This document shows positions 27,177 through 35,790 of a stretch of 64,000 nucleotides of DNA, piece after piece. Location of the stretch: assembly GCF_000235605.1 (NCBI RefSeq), contig NC_016584.1, positions 3,212,001-3,276,000 of the forward strand, in the 5' to 3' direction. The number at the start of each line of letters is the position of its first letter. Position 1 is the first letter of the stretch. A program made the position numbers and the translations under genes. The DNA is from Desulfosporosinus orientis DSM 765. GTDB taxonomy: Bacteria; Bacillota; Desulfitobacteriia; Desulfitobacteriales; Desulfitobacteriaceae. The notes beneath the pieces are model-generated. The model did no database searches. It had not been told where the DNA came from and was given only the letters and a program-made list of their open reading frames with translations.

Positions 27177-27219
27177 AAAATGGCGACCGCCTGAAAGGAA
27201 TTTCAAGCGGCCGCCATTC
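27177..27219. terminator. GC-rich inverted repeat
   Basis: AATGGCGaCCGC and GCGGcCGCCATT pair around a 16-base loop, between the DUF2922 and DUF3102 genes. There is no T run. Confidence 0.45.
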
Positions 27220-27321
27220 TTGGGGTCTGCTGTTTCTGCCGGGGTTTCCTTGGCAAGCCCGCACCTTCTTAAACCTGGATACATATTGTGTAGAAAGCAA
27301 CCAGGAAGGATTGATGCGCGG

Positions 27322-28419
27322 ATGACTCCCACAGCGGAACGCACCCCGCGGATTATCGCGGCTGAAATAAACACACTCAACCATCAGACCGGAAGGACTC
27401 TGCTGACTAACGCCATTGAGATCGGCGGGCGCCTGAAGGAAGCCAAGGCCCTGATCAAGCACGGGGAATGGGGCCAATGGCTGGCGGAGTCCGTCCGTTA
27501 TTCCCAGCGTTCAGCCGGGCGGCTGATTCAGCTTTATGAAGCCTATGGCGTTTCCCCTGATCTTGAAGGCGATCCAAATTGGTCAGCGCTGTCTAATTTG
27601 ACCTACACCAACGCCCTCATTCTTCTTGACGTCCCGGAAGAACTGCGGGCAGACTTTATCGCCCACAACGATGTCGGGAACATGTCTTCCCGCGAGCTTA
27701 AGCGGGCCGTGGGAGTTGCTGTGGCTGACGGAGACGGGGAGCACTCCCCGTTTTTGCCAAAACTCGACCAGGCCCTGCAGAAGATCGACGACCTGGAAAA
27801 AGTGTTGAACATCATGATCGCTAAAATCAGCGACCTTGCCGATCAGGTCCGGAGCCTGGAGAAGCGGGTGGAAGAGGCAACGTCAAAATTCCGGACAGAA
27901 CGGAGGAGAGCCGGGAGGAAAGAGGCGAATTCGGACGAGAGCCCAAAAGAAGCAGTGCCGGCGGCCGCCCAAAGCCTCCAAACTGCAGGTCCTTCCATAC
28001 CCGCCGCAGACGCTGAATCCCCCCAAGCCTCCGAAACGGCGGGACCCTCTGCCCCGGAATCAGCGCCTGTGAAACCTGCCGCCCCAGAAGCGGCACCTGC
28101 CAAAGCCCGCTCCGCCCGTACGCGCACCTCTGCTCCCGTGTTCGTCGCTACCGATTTCCCGGTGCCCGAGTTTCCCGAATTTACGGCCTCCGGATTTGAA
28201 AACGCCGATCCCGAATACTATACCAGGCAGGCGGAATCCCTGTTTGAATTTCACCACAGCAATATTCACCGTTCCTTCGACCAGCTCACGCTGTTGTTGA
28301 CCGTGCTGACCAGGAAGGATAAAGAGATGAAGGAGAGACTGCGCAAGCAGCTCAAATCCTTCCTGGAGAACATGGCCAAAAGCATAAGTCAATGGCCTCC
28401 GGCGATTAAAATGTCTTAG
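27322..28419 (+). CDS. DUF3102-family protein
   Basis: A protein of about 365 residues. The N-terminal 170 residues are a DUF3102 domain (TNAIEIGGRLKEAKALIKHG, WLAESVRYSQRSAGRLIQLY), a family found near plasmid and phage genes and rich in helix-turn-helix-like segments. A coiled coil (LEKVLNIMIAKISDLADQ) and an Ala/Pro-rich linker follow, then a C-terminal helical region. The ATG at 27322 fits the start of the family better than an upstream ATG that would add 34 atypical residues. Base composition is GC-richer than its surroundings, hinting at transfer. Confidence 0.75.
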   Translation: MTPTAERTPRIIAAEINTLNHQTGRTLLTNAIEIGGRLKEAKALIKHGEWGQWLAESVRYSQRSAGRLIQLYEAYGVSPDLEGDPNWSALSNLTYTNALILLDVPEELRADFIAHNDVGNMSSRELKRAVGVAVADGDGEHSPFLPKLDQALQKIDDLEKVLNIMIAKISDLADQVRSLEKRVEEATSKFRTERRRAGRKEANSDESPKEAVPAAAQSLQTAGPSIPAADAESPQASETAGPSAPESAPVKPAAPEAAPAKARSARTRTSAPVFVATDFPVPEFPEFTASGFENADPEYYTRQAESLFEFHHSNIHRSFDQLTLLLTVLTRKDKEMKERLRKQLKSFLENMAKSISQWPPAIKMS

Positions 28420-28514
28420 ATGGGACAGGCAGGAAACATTCCGCCCCGAATCTGCGTATCTCGGCAGATGGGAAAATTTTGTTTGGCCGGTTTTATTTAT
28501 GGTCTTGGCTTTGG

Positions 28515-28619
28515 AGCCGTACAGCGGGCCGTACCACGTGAAATATGGAAAAAATTTGGAGACTACGGATATCTTTGTACGGATGTAGATGAAGAATACG
28601 GCGGAGCCGGGGTCGATTA
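28515..28619 (+). pseudogene. Acyl-CoA dehydrogenase, N-terminal fragment
   Basis: About 30 codons read VPREIWKKFGDYGYLC and VDEEYGGAGVD, the conserved N-terminal region of acyl-CoA dehydrogenases (normally about 380 residues), then stop. The rest of the gene is missing. Confidence 0.65.
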
Positions 28620-28880
28620 GACATTTCACCTGAAAACCATGAAAGATTGGACTATATTGGGGTAGAACTGGACTATCAACAACGGCTGGCCCTTTTAGAG
28701 GCTGAATCCTGGCAAGAGGGCCATTTCGAAAGAGCTAAGGAATTAGTTATACAGCTGCAGTTATTTTTAACTAGGCACACTGGGCTATGGGTACCATCTT
28801 TTATCAAAAAAGCATTGCTATACGCACAGACCGATTTTTACCGGCTTTCATCAGTTACTAAAATACTGCTCACCGGTCTC
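28620..28880 (+). pseudogene. TorD-family chaperone fragment
   Basis: Read in frame from just after the previous stop: ENHERLDYIGVELDYQQRLA, then GLWVPSFIKKALLYAQTDFY. This is the C-terminal half of a TorD-family chaperone. The N-terminal half, including the P-PWES motif, is missing, and the reading frame drifts into non-homologous sequence after DFYR. It is evidence for a lost molybdoenzyme operon. Confidence 0.65.
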
Positions 28881-28965
28881 TGGGATGAGGAATTTGTCGT
28901 CACTATCATTTCCCCGCTATTCATAACCACGAGCATTCCTGCACTGTTGTACTCCCGATGTCAAT

Positions 28966-29165
28966 TGGCTCACTGATAAACCTGGCAGGCTAAGTATGAA
29001 TCATCTTTTTCAGCTTTAGCTGGGCTTCCATTTCGATCCGTTACTTGCCCGTTCAGGACTCAAGCCTTGCATTTACCACAAGTCCCTTTCCCCCCAGATC
29101 GAATCCAAAGAAACACCTGAAACCATTAATGCTTCCATAAGAGTCTGGCTACTATCTCGTATTTC
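28966..29165 (-). pseudogene. 2Fe-2S domain relic of a corrinoid-activation (RACE-type) protein
   Basis: On the minus strand: TLMEALMVSGVSLDSIWG, a frame change, then CGKCKA-stop-VLNGQVTDRNG and SYLACQVYQ. Together these recreate the N-terminal 2Fe-2S ferredoxin domain of reductive activators of corrinoid proteins. At least one frameshift and one stop break it, and the large ATPase part is absent. Confidence 0.6.
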
Positions 29166-29612
29166 AATTGTTTTTTGCTCGCTACCTCATTAACGCCTCT
29201 GTTTTGTTTCTAGCGAGCTATGCCAATGATCCTTTGCAGCATCGGCTCGGAATTTTCTTGGTTTAAATGCTTTAAAGTTATTTCTACTCTTGGTGAAATA
29301 GATAGCATCTTAAAGGGCTATAGCACTACTACTTGTTAGAGTTTGCTATAGCCCTTTCCGTTAGAAACTATATTGTCATGTTAAATGCATCATTACTTCT
29401 TTTCACTCTTGGTCTAGACCCGCATTTAAATATTAGGAGCCAAAACCGAGCATGAGATGAAGATATGATGTTTGCTTTTCTTACGTATTTAACCTATTAA
29501 ATTACACCTCATAACCTTGTTATAATGCAAAATGAAATTGCTACTAGAAAAGACTAAGCTTAACCTAAAAAGAGTTTATTGGGAACTCAAATCAGCGAAT
29601 ACTGACTGAAAA
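29166..29612. other. Stretch without recognisable gene
   Basis: Nothing coding is recognised. A 14-bp perfect hairpin at 29312-29357 (AAAGGGCTATAGCA/TGCTATAGCCCTTT) lies within it and could terminate transcription. Confidence 0.45.
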
Positions 29613-29790
29613 TGCGAAGCTTAAGCCCCGTAGAGCTAGAAAGTGTCTTTGGAGATATAAAAGCTAATTTTGGTGTGCGACGATTTATCCTCAAAGGAAT
29701 AGATTAGGTCAAACTGGAGTGGGGACTACATTGTATGGCCCACAATATGAGAAAGCTGGCTGCAGTCTTGGGATAGACTGTCAGCCAGCT
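29613..29790 (+). pseudogene. IS1182-family transposase, C-terminal relic
   Basis: The frame reads ESVFGDIKANFGVRRFILKG, a stop, then VKLEWGLHCMAHNMRKLAA. This is the C-terminal signature of IS1182-type transposases (GxIK...RRFxLRG...E...LHCMAHN). The DDE core is not present upstream, so only a tail survives. Confidence 0.7.
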
Positions 29791-29937
29791 TTGTTTTTTC
29801 ATTCAATAAAACTAAAATGCTTCTTTAAAAGGGACGGGCGGATTGTAGGGCTTGCAAATATTCAGAAATCTGTCAGTTTCATCACGTTCCAACCAGTGGC
29901 CTAAACTCGCTTGGAAACAGGCCCAGCTGTTGCCATT

Positions 29938-30825
29938 TTAATCGGCCACAGATAGGGCAGCCTGCACCCTCGCTAAAAAGACCTCTGCGGCTTTGGAAAA
30001 TGCCTGATACTTTTTCCATACAAGGGACACGCCAGCCTCAAGCCTCGGTTCGAGCGGTCGGAAACACAGATTGCTTTCAGGTGGGATGTTGAAGAGACGG
30101 TCGAAACAGATTGCGCTCCCGATCCCCTCCTCCACCATTAGCCTTGGAGTATTAATCAGATTATATGTGGCGACCACATTTAACTTTTCATAGTCGTATC
30201 CGAGCCATCCCGACAACCCATTCTCGTTTAACAATTGCTTGGAGCAGAGAAGTGGGATTCCTTTCAAATTCTCTGGCCTGATGTTATCCAGCTCTGCCAG
30301 TGCTGAGTCTTTCCGCATCAGCAACCCCCATGTATCCGCACCGGGCAGGCGCAGATGGTCGTATTTGTTGAGAGCCACAGGCTCAAACAGCGTGCCAAAG
30401 TCAATCAGCCCTTTATCCAGCCGCTCCGTCACATCATAAGAGTTTCCGCTAAAGATGTGATAGCGAATTTTGGGGTAGTCTTGTCGAACCTGTTTCATGA
30501 CCTTGACCAGAAAGCGCATACCTTCTGATTCACCACCGCCGAAATAAATGTCTCCGTTAATCTCTTCGTTGGATGCTCTGATTTCAGCCTTCGTCTTTTC
30601 CAGTAAGTTCAGCATTTCTTCGGCCCTTTTACGGAGAATCATGCCCTCGTCAGTTAATGTGATCTTTCGATTGCCTCTGATAAACAGCGTCTTGCCCAAT
30701 TCTTCTTCAAGCTCTTTCAGCGTCCGAGACAATGGAGGCTGCGTCATATTCAGTTGTTCCGCAGCCCCGCTTATACTTTGCTCCCGCGCAACTGCGAGGA
30801 AGTATTGTAAAACTCTTATATCCAT
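29938..30825 (-). CDS. LysR-family transcriptional regulator
   Basis: A 295-residue LysR-type regulator: winged helix at residues 1-60 (LQYFLAVAREQSISGAAEQLNMTQPPLSRTLKELEEELG is the classic region, quoted in part: SISGAAEQLNMTQPPLSRT), a linker helix, and a two-lobed effector domain. The ATG at 30825 is chosen because AGGAGG lies six bases upstream; a frame extension of ten codons has no ribosome site. It diverges from the acetyltransferase gene, with an AT-rich spacer between them rich in CATATAT words that may be operators. Confidence 0.9.
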   Translation of the reverse strand: MDIRVLQYFLAVAREQSISGAAEQLNMTQPPLSRTLKELEEELGKTLFIRGNRKITLTDEGMILRKRAEEMLNLLEKTKAEIRASNEEINGDIYFGGGESEGMRFLVKVMKQVRQDYPKIRYHIFSGNSYDVTERLDKGLIDFGTLFEPVALNKYDHLRLPGADTWGLLMRKDSALAELDNIRPENLKGIPLLCSKQLLNENGLSGWLGYDYEKLNVVATYNLINTPRLMVEEGIGSAICFDRLFNIPPESNLCFRPLEPRLEAGVSLVWKKYQAFSKAAEVFLARVQAALSVAD

Positions 30826-31062
30826 ATCGTACCTCCTGTGATTATATATTATCACATTTTCATATATCTTTTAAGTATGTGAATGTATATCATATATGTA
30901 TTTGGTATTTGTGATATCCTGATTTATTATATAGTCATTATCATCAGTACAGTGACCACAACATTGGATAAAGAACTTGCCGGTCAATAAGGCATAAGAA
31001 AATTCGGAGGCGCTGGCTGATTTTGCTGAGAAACTGAATTGATTACAAAGAGGAGAAAAACA

Positions 31063-31644
31063 ATGGATCTCAATGAATATTTGGAACATCTAAACCGTGG
31101 CGAAACCGTGATCGGTGGTTCGAAAATACACCTATTTATGCACAGAATGAGCCAAGAGGCACTGGAAATCACGGCAGAGCTGAACGGCTCTTACCACACG
31201 CCGGAAGAAATCCGCAGCTTGATGTCCCGGCTGACCGGCAAGCCAGTGGATGAAACCTTTGCTATGTTTCCGCCCTTTTCTACCGATTGCGGGAAAAACA
31301 TCACTATAGGGAAAAATGTATTCATCAATTCCGGCTGTAGATTTCAGGATCAGGCCGGCATTATCATCGGGGATGGAGCTTTGATTGGGCATAATGTGGT
31401 GCTGGCCACCCTCAACCACGGCTTTGCTCCAGAGAAGCGAGATGATCTACACCCGGCGCCCATTGTCATTGGTAAAAATGTCTGGATTGGCGCGAACGCA
31501 ACCATTCTTCCCGGTGTAATGATTGGCGATGGGGCCATTATAGCCGCTGGTGCTGTCGTAACAAGAGATGTCCCTGAAAACACAGTAGTTGGCGGTGTGC
31601 CGGCAACCGTTATCAAAAACATCAAGCAGGATGAAAAACCATGA
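31063..31644 (+). CDS. Maltose/galactoside O-acetyltransferase-like hexapeptide enzyme
   Basis: A 193-residue acetyl-CoA-dependent acetyltransferase of the LacA/Maa family. The N-terminal helical cap ([19 protein letters not shown]) is followed by a left-handed beta-helix of hexapeptide repeats ([30 protein letters not shown]). The catalytic His lies in [27 protein letters not shown] and PATVIKNI close the fold. AGGAG precedes the ATG at 31063. It is probably under control of the divergent LysR gene and is unrelated in function to the molybdoenzyme module downstream. Confidence 0.88.
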   Translation: MDLNEYLEHLNRGETVIGGSKIHLFMHRMSQEALEITAELNGSYHTPEEIRSLMSRLTGKPVDETFAMFPPFSTDCGKNITIGKNVFINSGCRFQDQAGIIIGDGALIGHNVVLATLNHGFAPEKRDDLHPAPIVIGKNVWIGANATILPGVMIGDGAIIAAGAVVTRDVPENTVVGGVPATVIKNIKQDEKP

Positions 31645-31686
31645 AAAGAATAATGACGGAGTTCATGCGGCGATTGACCAGAAAGG

Positions 31687-32922
31687 ATGACAAATCGCAA
31701 AATGTCAAATATAAATAAGGATTTTTCAATTTCTCATACTTTGCGAGAACTACTTAAGGCTTCTGGATTAGGGTTAGATGCTCTTACCTGTACCTTAGGG
31801 GAGTTGTTAAATGTACCGATCTTGATCGCTACTCCCTCTTATGAGACATTAAGTACTACCTTTCTTCACCCAGATCTTGACTCATTTCACGTTGAAATAA
31901 ATGGTCCAAAAGGAAATGAGAAGCTCTTTCTCTGTACAATAGCCACAAAATCTTTGCGAATAAAAGCAGCAGGGTGGGCAATTGCCCCTAACGGTCGTGT
32001 TATAGGATATGTCTTTCTACTTTTTGACAAAGACGATCCCGACTTTGAAGCTTATCAATCTTTGATGGAAAGTGCTACGTCTCTATATGCAACTCATTTA
32101 CAGAATCAGTTGGAACTGAAGCAGGAAAAGCACAAGACTAAGAATGCTTTCTTTTACGATCTGTTATACGGAAACCTGAAACGAAACGAAGAAATTATTC
32201 AAATGGGTCGAGTTTGGGGCTGGGATTTGAGAAAACCGCAAGCCGTTCTAACGATGGTCATCTGTGAGCTGGAGCATTATTCACCAGATTGGCATCTGAT
32301 GGATATTCTTCAAAGGACTGTGGATAGGGTAATCATTGATAAATATTTTAGAAATCCGGCGACAACAGTGAATCGCAATGAATTCATAGTACTAATTCCT
32401 TTTAAAACGGAAAAAGACTCAGAACAAAACCTGGAAATTTCTTCTTTAATGAAAGATATACTTGTTAAGATTGAAAATACTGAATTAGCTCATCGGGTTT
32501 GCTGTGGGGTAGGTCAAACCTATAAAGAAGCGATTAATCTATTTCGAAGTTACCAAGAGGCTAAAGTTGCCTTAGATATGGGGAAGCTTCTAGGGATTGA
32601 AATCCCTTTCTTTAGCGATCTGGGCTTGGAGCGAATTCTTTATAAGCATGATCTCCAAGATCTAAAAGAATACCATGATCATGTCCTTGGAAAGCTGTCA
32701 AATTCTGAAGAAATGGAAGATGGCCTACTTGAAACCTTAGAAACTTTCACGATGAACCAATTTGATGTAAATAAAACGGCTCAAGAACTATTTATTCATC
32801 GAAACACATTACGGAACCGTTTAAACAAAATCGAAACAATCCTGGGGTGTTACCTTGATGACATGGATACTCGCCTAAACATGAGTGCAGCATTTACAAT
32901 TCGCAGACTTCATAAATTTTAA
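31687..32922 (+). CDS. CdaR/PucR-like transcriptional regulator (module B)
   Basis: A 411-residue paralogue of the 12.2 kb regulator, with the same order: sensory N-terminus, GGDEF-like CdaR region with RSYQEAKVALDMGKLLG near residue 290, and C-terminal helix-turn-helix (VNKTAQELFIHRNTLRNRLN near 357). The start is uncertain: AAAGG touches the ATG at 31687 and an ATG five codons later is also possible. It lies 30 bases upstream of a molybdoenzyme gene and is transcribed with it, whereas the module A copy is the last gene of its group. Confidence 0.87.
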   Translation: MTNRKMSNINKDFSISHTLRELLKASGLGLDALTCTLGELLNVPILIATPSYETLSTTFLHPDLDSFHVEINGPKGNEKLFLCTIATKSLRIKAAGWAIAPNGRVIGYVFLLFDKDDPDFEAYQSLMESATSLYATHLQNQLELKQEKHKTKNAFFYDLLYGNLKRNEEIIQMGRVWGWDLRKPQAVLTMVICELEHYSPDWHLMDILQRTVDRVIIDKYFRNPATTVNRNEFIVLIPFKTEKDSEQNLEISSLMKDILVKIENTELAHRVCCGVGQTYKEAINLFRSYQEAKVALDMGKLLGIEIPFFSDLGLERILYKHDLQDLKEYHDHVLGKLSNSEEMEDGLLETLETFTMNQFDVNKTAQELFIHRNTLRNRLNKIETILGCYLDDMDTRLNMSAAFTIRRLHKF

Positions 32923-32952
32923 TCCTATTTTAATCTAAGGTCGGTGCTGGAT

Positions 32953-34929
32953 ATGCCTGTTTATCGAAATACTTGCCCTCGAAATTGTTATGGCTCCTGC
33001 GGCATAATCTCTCATTTAAATGGAGGAAAAATAACGAAAGTCTTAGGGGACCCTGAGCACAGCTATACACAAGGACGACTTTGTGCCAAAGGGTATGCTT
33101 TATTACAGTATCCTTTTGATGAATACCGTTTAAAGTACCCGATGAGACAAGTACGGAGAGGATCCGGTGAATGGCGGCACATATCATGGGACCAAGCTTA
33201 CCAGATCATTTCGGATAAGATTTTCGAATTAAATAAACGTTACGCTTCTAATCTAGCTTTAGGTTATTTTAAAGGAACGGGAAACATGGGGCTTTTGCAC
33301 CACGCCGTAGAAGGGATGTTTGCAGGCCTCGGTGCTCATACCCGCCCCGTAGGAGATAGTTGTTCCATAACTGGAGATATAGCCCTTCGAAAAACCCTTG
33401 GCGAACTTGATAGCCCTGATCCAGAAGAAATGGCTAATTCAAGTTTAATTGTACTCTGGGGGGCCAATCCTGCGATTACTAATGTAAATCAAATGAGGTT
33501 TATACACCAGGCAAGGAAAAAGGATACCCCGTTAGTTGTAATTGATCCAGTCTTTAGCCAAACAGCTGAAAGGTCTGATCTCTATATTCAGATTAAACCG
33601 GGAACGGATGCCTGGCTGGCTTGGGGAGTCTCTAAAATACTTTTTGATAGCTTCCGAATGGACCAAGAATTCCTTAGACTAAAAACCGTTGGATGGGAAC
33701 ACTTCGTCCAGAGACTTTGCCAAATTGACTTAGATGAAGTACACAATCGTACCGGAGTTTCTTTAACGGCCATTGAAGAGCTTGCTGAATTATATGCGAA
33801 TCTCCGACCCGCAGCAAATTGGATTGGGCTAGGTATTTTACGTAACCGCTACGGGGGAGAAGCAGTTAAGGCCATTAGCGCACTCGTTGCTCTTACCGGA
33901 AATCTTACCTCTTCAGGCGGTGGACTTTATTTTCGTCATCACCATATCCTTGACTTTCCTCGTGCACTTACTCAGCAAGTCTCAACCACGACGACTACCA
34001 ATACCATAATACGAGAAATTCCCATAAATGATTATGCTCAGCAGGCTCTTGAACTTCGTGATCCTCCGTTGAAGATGCTTTGGATATCTTGTGCTAATCC
34101 ACTAGCACAAGATTATAATCTTCGCAATTGGAACGCCTTGCTCAAGCAAATGGAGTTAGTCATTACTGTTGATCTTTACCTTACGCGAACAGCGGAGCAA
34201 TCCGATCTGTTGCTCCCGGCGAGCTCCTTTTTTGAGGAGGAAGATTTGCATCTAAGCTTTTGGCATCACTTGCTTTCCATTAACGAGAAATCCCTTCCCG
34301 CTTTCTATGAGGCTAAAAGCGATCTACAGATTGCGCGTGAACTTACTCAAAAATTAAACTCGATTTACCCTGGGTTTTCTAATTTCCCTGCGGACAAAGA
34401 GCCTAGTCAATGGATTGAAGAGGAGATTTCCCCCCAAGTCAAAGATCTCTATGCTTTAGAAAATGCCAGTGAGTTAAAATTCAAGCCCCATAAAAGAAAA
34501 AAAGAGCCTATCTCTCCCACTTGGAGATATCATTTTCCTTCACCGCAATTTGAAGTGTTTAAGGGAGCTATAACTACTTTAAACCATCTATACAAGCTTC
34601 TAACCCCTCAATCTTTGCTAAAATTCCACTCGCAATATGAGACTTTGCCTTGGCTTAACTCCGAGAAGGATCCGGTTATTGAACTTGCTGAAGAAACAGC
34701 TCTGCGGCATAACATCTGTGAAGGGTCTTTAGTTGAAATTTATAATGAAAATGGCCGAATGAGAGGATATGCAAAAATTAATCCTAATTTACTCAAAGGG
34801 ATCATAGTAACCGAGCAAAGCGGGCAGTTTTCGGTGAATCGTCTCATTAAAGAAAAAGTCGTGAGTGGCCAAAGCGTCCCTTATTACGACTGCCGGGTAA
34901 GTCTTAGGAAGGTGCAAAATAATGTTTAA
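32953..34929 (+). CDS. Cytoplasmic molybdopterin oxidoreductase (module B)
   Basis: A catalytic subunit of about 658 residues without a signal peptide, paralogous to the 4.4 kb enzyme (shared PEDPEEM-like and LIVLWGANPA regions). The FeS motif is CPRNCYGSC with the fourth Cys in GRLCAKGYAL. IKPGTDAWLAWGVS and SDLLLPASSFFEEED mark cofactor-binding parts. The ATG at 32953 gives the usual distance to the first Cys; a GTG nine bases earlier is possible. The last eight bases overlap the ferredoxin gene, so the two products are likely to form a complex. Confidence 0.9.
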   Translation: MPVYRNTCPRNCYGSCGIISHLNGGKITKVLGDPEHSYTQGRLCAKGYALLQYPFDEYRLKYPMRQVRRGSGEWRHISWDQAYQIISDKIFELNKRYASNLALGYFKGTGNMGLLHHAVEGMFAGLGAHTRPVGDSCSITGDIALRKTLGELDSPDPEEMANSSLIVLWGANPAITNVNQMRFIHQARKKDTPLVVIDPVFSQTAERSDLYIQIKPGTDAWLAWGVSKILFDSFRMDQEFLRLKTVGWEHFVQRLCQIDLDEVHNRTGVSLTAIEELAELYANLRPAANWIGLGILRNRYGGEAVKAISALVALTGNLTSSGGGLYFRHHHILDFPRALTQQVSTTTTTNTIIREIPINDYAQQALELRDPPLKMLWISCANPLAQDYNLRNWNALLKQMELVITVDLYLTRTAEQSDLLLPASSFFEEEDLHLSFWHHLLSINEKSLPAFYEAKSDLQIARELTQKLNSIYPGFSNFPADKEPSQWIEEEISPQVKDLYALENASELKFKPHKRKKEPISPTWRYHFPSPQFEVFKGAITTLNHLYKLLTPQSLLKFHSQYETLPWLNSEKDPVIELAEETALRHNICEGSLVEIYNENGRMRGYAKINPNLLKGIIVTEQSGQFSVNRLIKEKVVSGQSVPYYDCRVSLRKVQNNV

Positions 34930-35473
34930 AAGAATGGGCTTTCTCTTTAATGCTGATCTCTGTATTGGCTGCCGAGCCTGTGAGATGGCCTGCCGTAATG
35001 AAAATCATACTCCTGCTGAGATTCATTGGCGACAAGTAATGAAGCTGTCACCGGGAATGTACCTTTCCCAGTCCTGTAACCACTGTGAGAGTCCAGAATG
35101 CTTTAGGGTCTGCCCGGAACATGCGTTTACCAAAAGGAGAGATGGTATTGTAGAAATTGATTCTTCTTTATGTAACGGTTGCCGGCTTTGTATTGGAGCA
35201 TGTCCCTATAATGCTCCAAAGTTTAATCCAGAGACTAATAAAGTTTCTCGTTGTCAAATGTGTTATCCGAGGCAGGATTACGGTTTACCTCCTGCTTGCG
35301 TTGAAGCATGTACAACAGGTGCCTTGAATGTAGGGGATCTAAATGAGATAAAGCCTTCTGAAACAGTAAAAGTCCTGCCGGGTTTTCCTAGTATGAATCT
35401 CACGAAACCATCCATACGCTTTTATCCACCGAAAGCGAAGAAAAGATATTTCATAAAAGAAGCTAATAAATAA
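34922..35473 (+). CDS. Small four-cluster ferredoxin, partner of cytoplasmic molybdoenzyme (module B)
   Basis: A 183-residue ferredoxin with four Cys groups: CIGCRACEMAC, CNHCESPECFRVCP, CNGCRLCIGACP and CQMCYPRQDYG...CVEACT. There is no signal. Overlap with the preceding gene suggests translational coupling and a stable two-subunit enzyme. It is closely similar to the 11.7 kb ferredoxin, including the TKPSIRF end. Confidence 0.92.
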   Translation: MFKRMGFLFNADLCIGCRACEMACRNENHTPAEIHWRQVMKLSPGMYLSQSCNHCESPECFRVCPEHAFTKRRDGIVEIDSSLCNGCRLCIGACPYNAPKFNPETNKVSRCQMCYPRQDYGLPPACVEACTTGALNVGDLNEIKPSETVKVLPGFPSMNLTKPSIRFYPPKAKKRYFIKEANK

Positions 35474-35790
35474 GAAAGCCCTTAGCCATTATGGCGTAGT
35501 GAGCGGCGGATTTGTCAGCGTATCTACACGCATGAATGTAATCAAGCACAACAAATGAGGTTCATGTTTGTGCATGTAAACGTTTTAATAATTTATAAGG
35601 CTTATATAATTAAATCGTACTGATTAGAATCCTTGGGCAACAACGTGTTAGTGAACAACGGTACTAAGTGTATCATTTAAGATTGAGGCACTGCGATTTT
35701 AAATGTTACGATTAGCACAAGCAGTGCCTGCTTATAGTTGCTCAACTAGTATGTGAGAACTTTGAATTCTCAAGGAGGTAGGGAAAATTT
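35474..35790. other. Intergenic region before the DmsABC-like operon
   Basis: No gene. Inverted arms AGGCACTGC and GCAGTGCCT (35686-35729) flank a 26-base loop. This may be a terminator of the upstream genes or a leader structure of the next operon, showing that the two halves of module B can be regulated separately. Confidence 0.5.

Noticed and set aside
30960-31041. Possible C-terminal relic ([14 protein letters not shown]) before the acetyltransferase gene
   Set aside because: Too short to assign to a family; it might be chance within the regulatory spacer.
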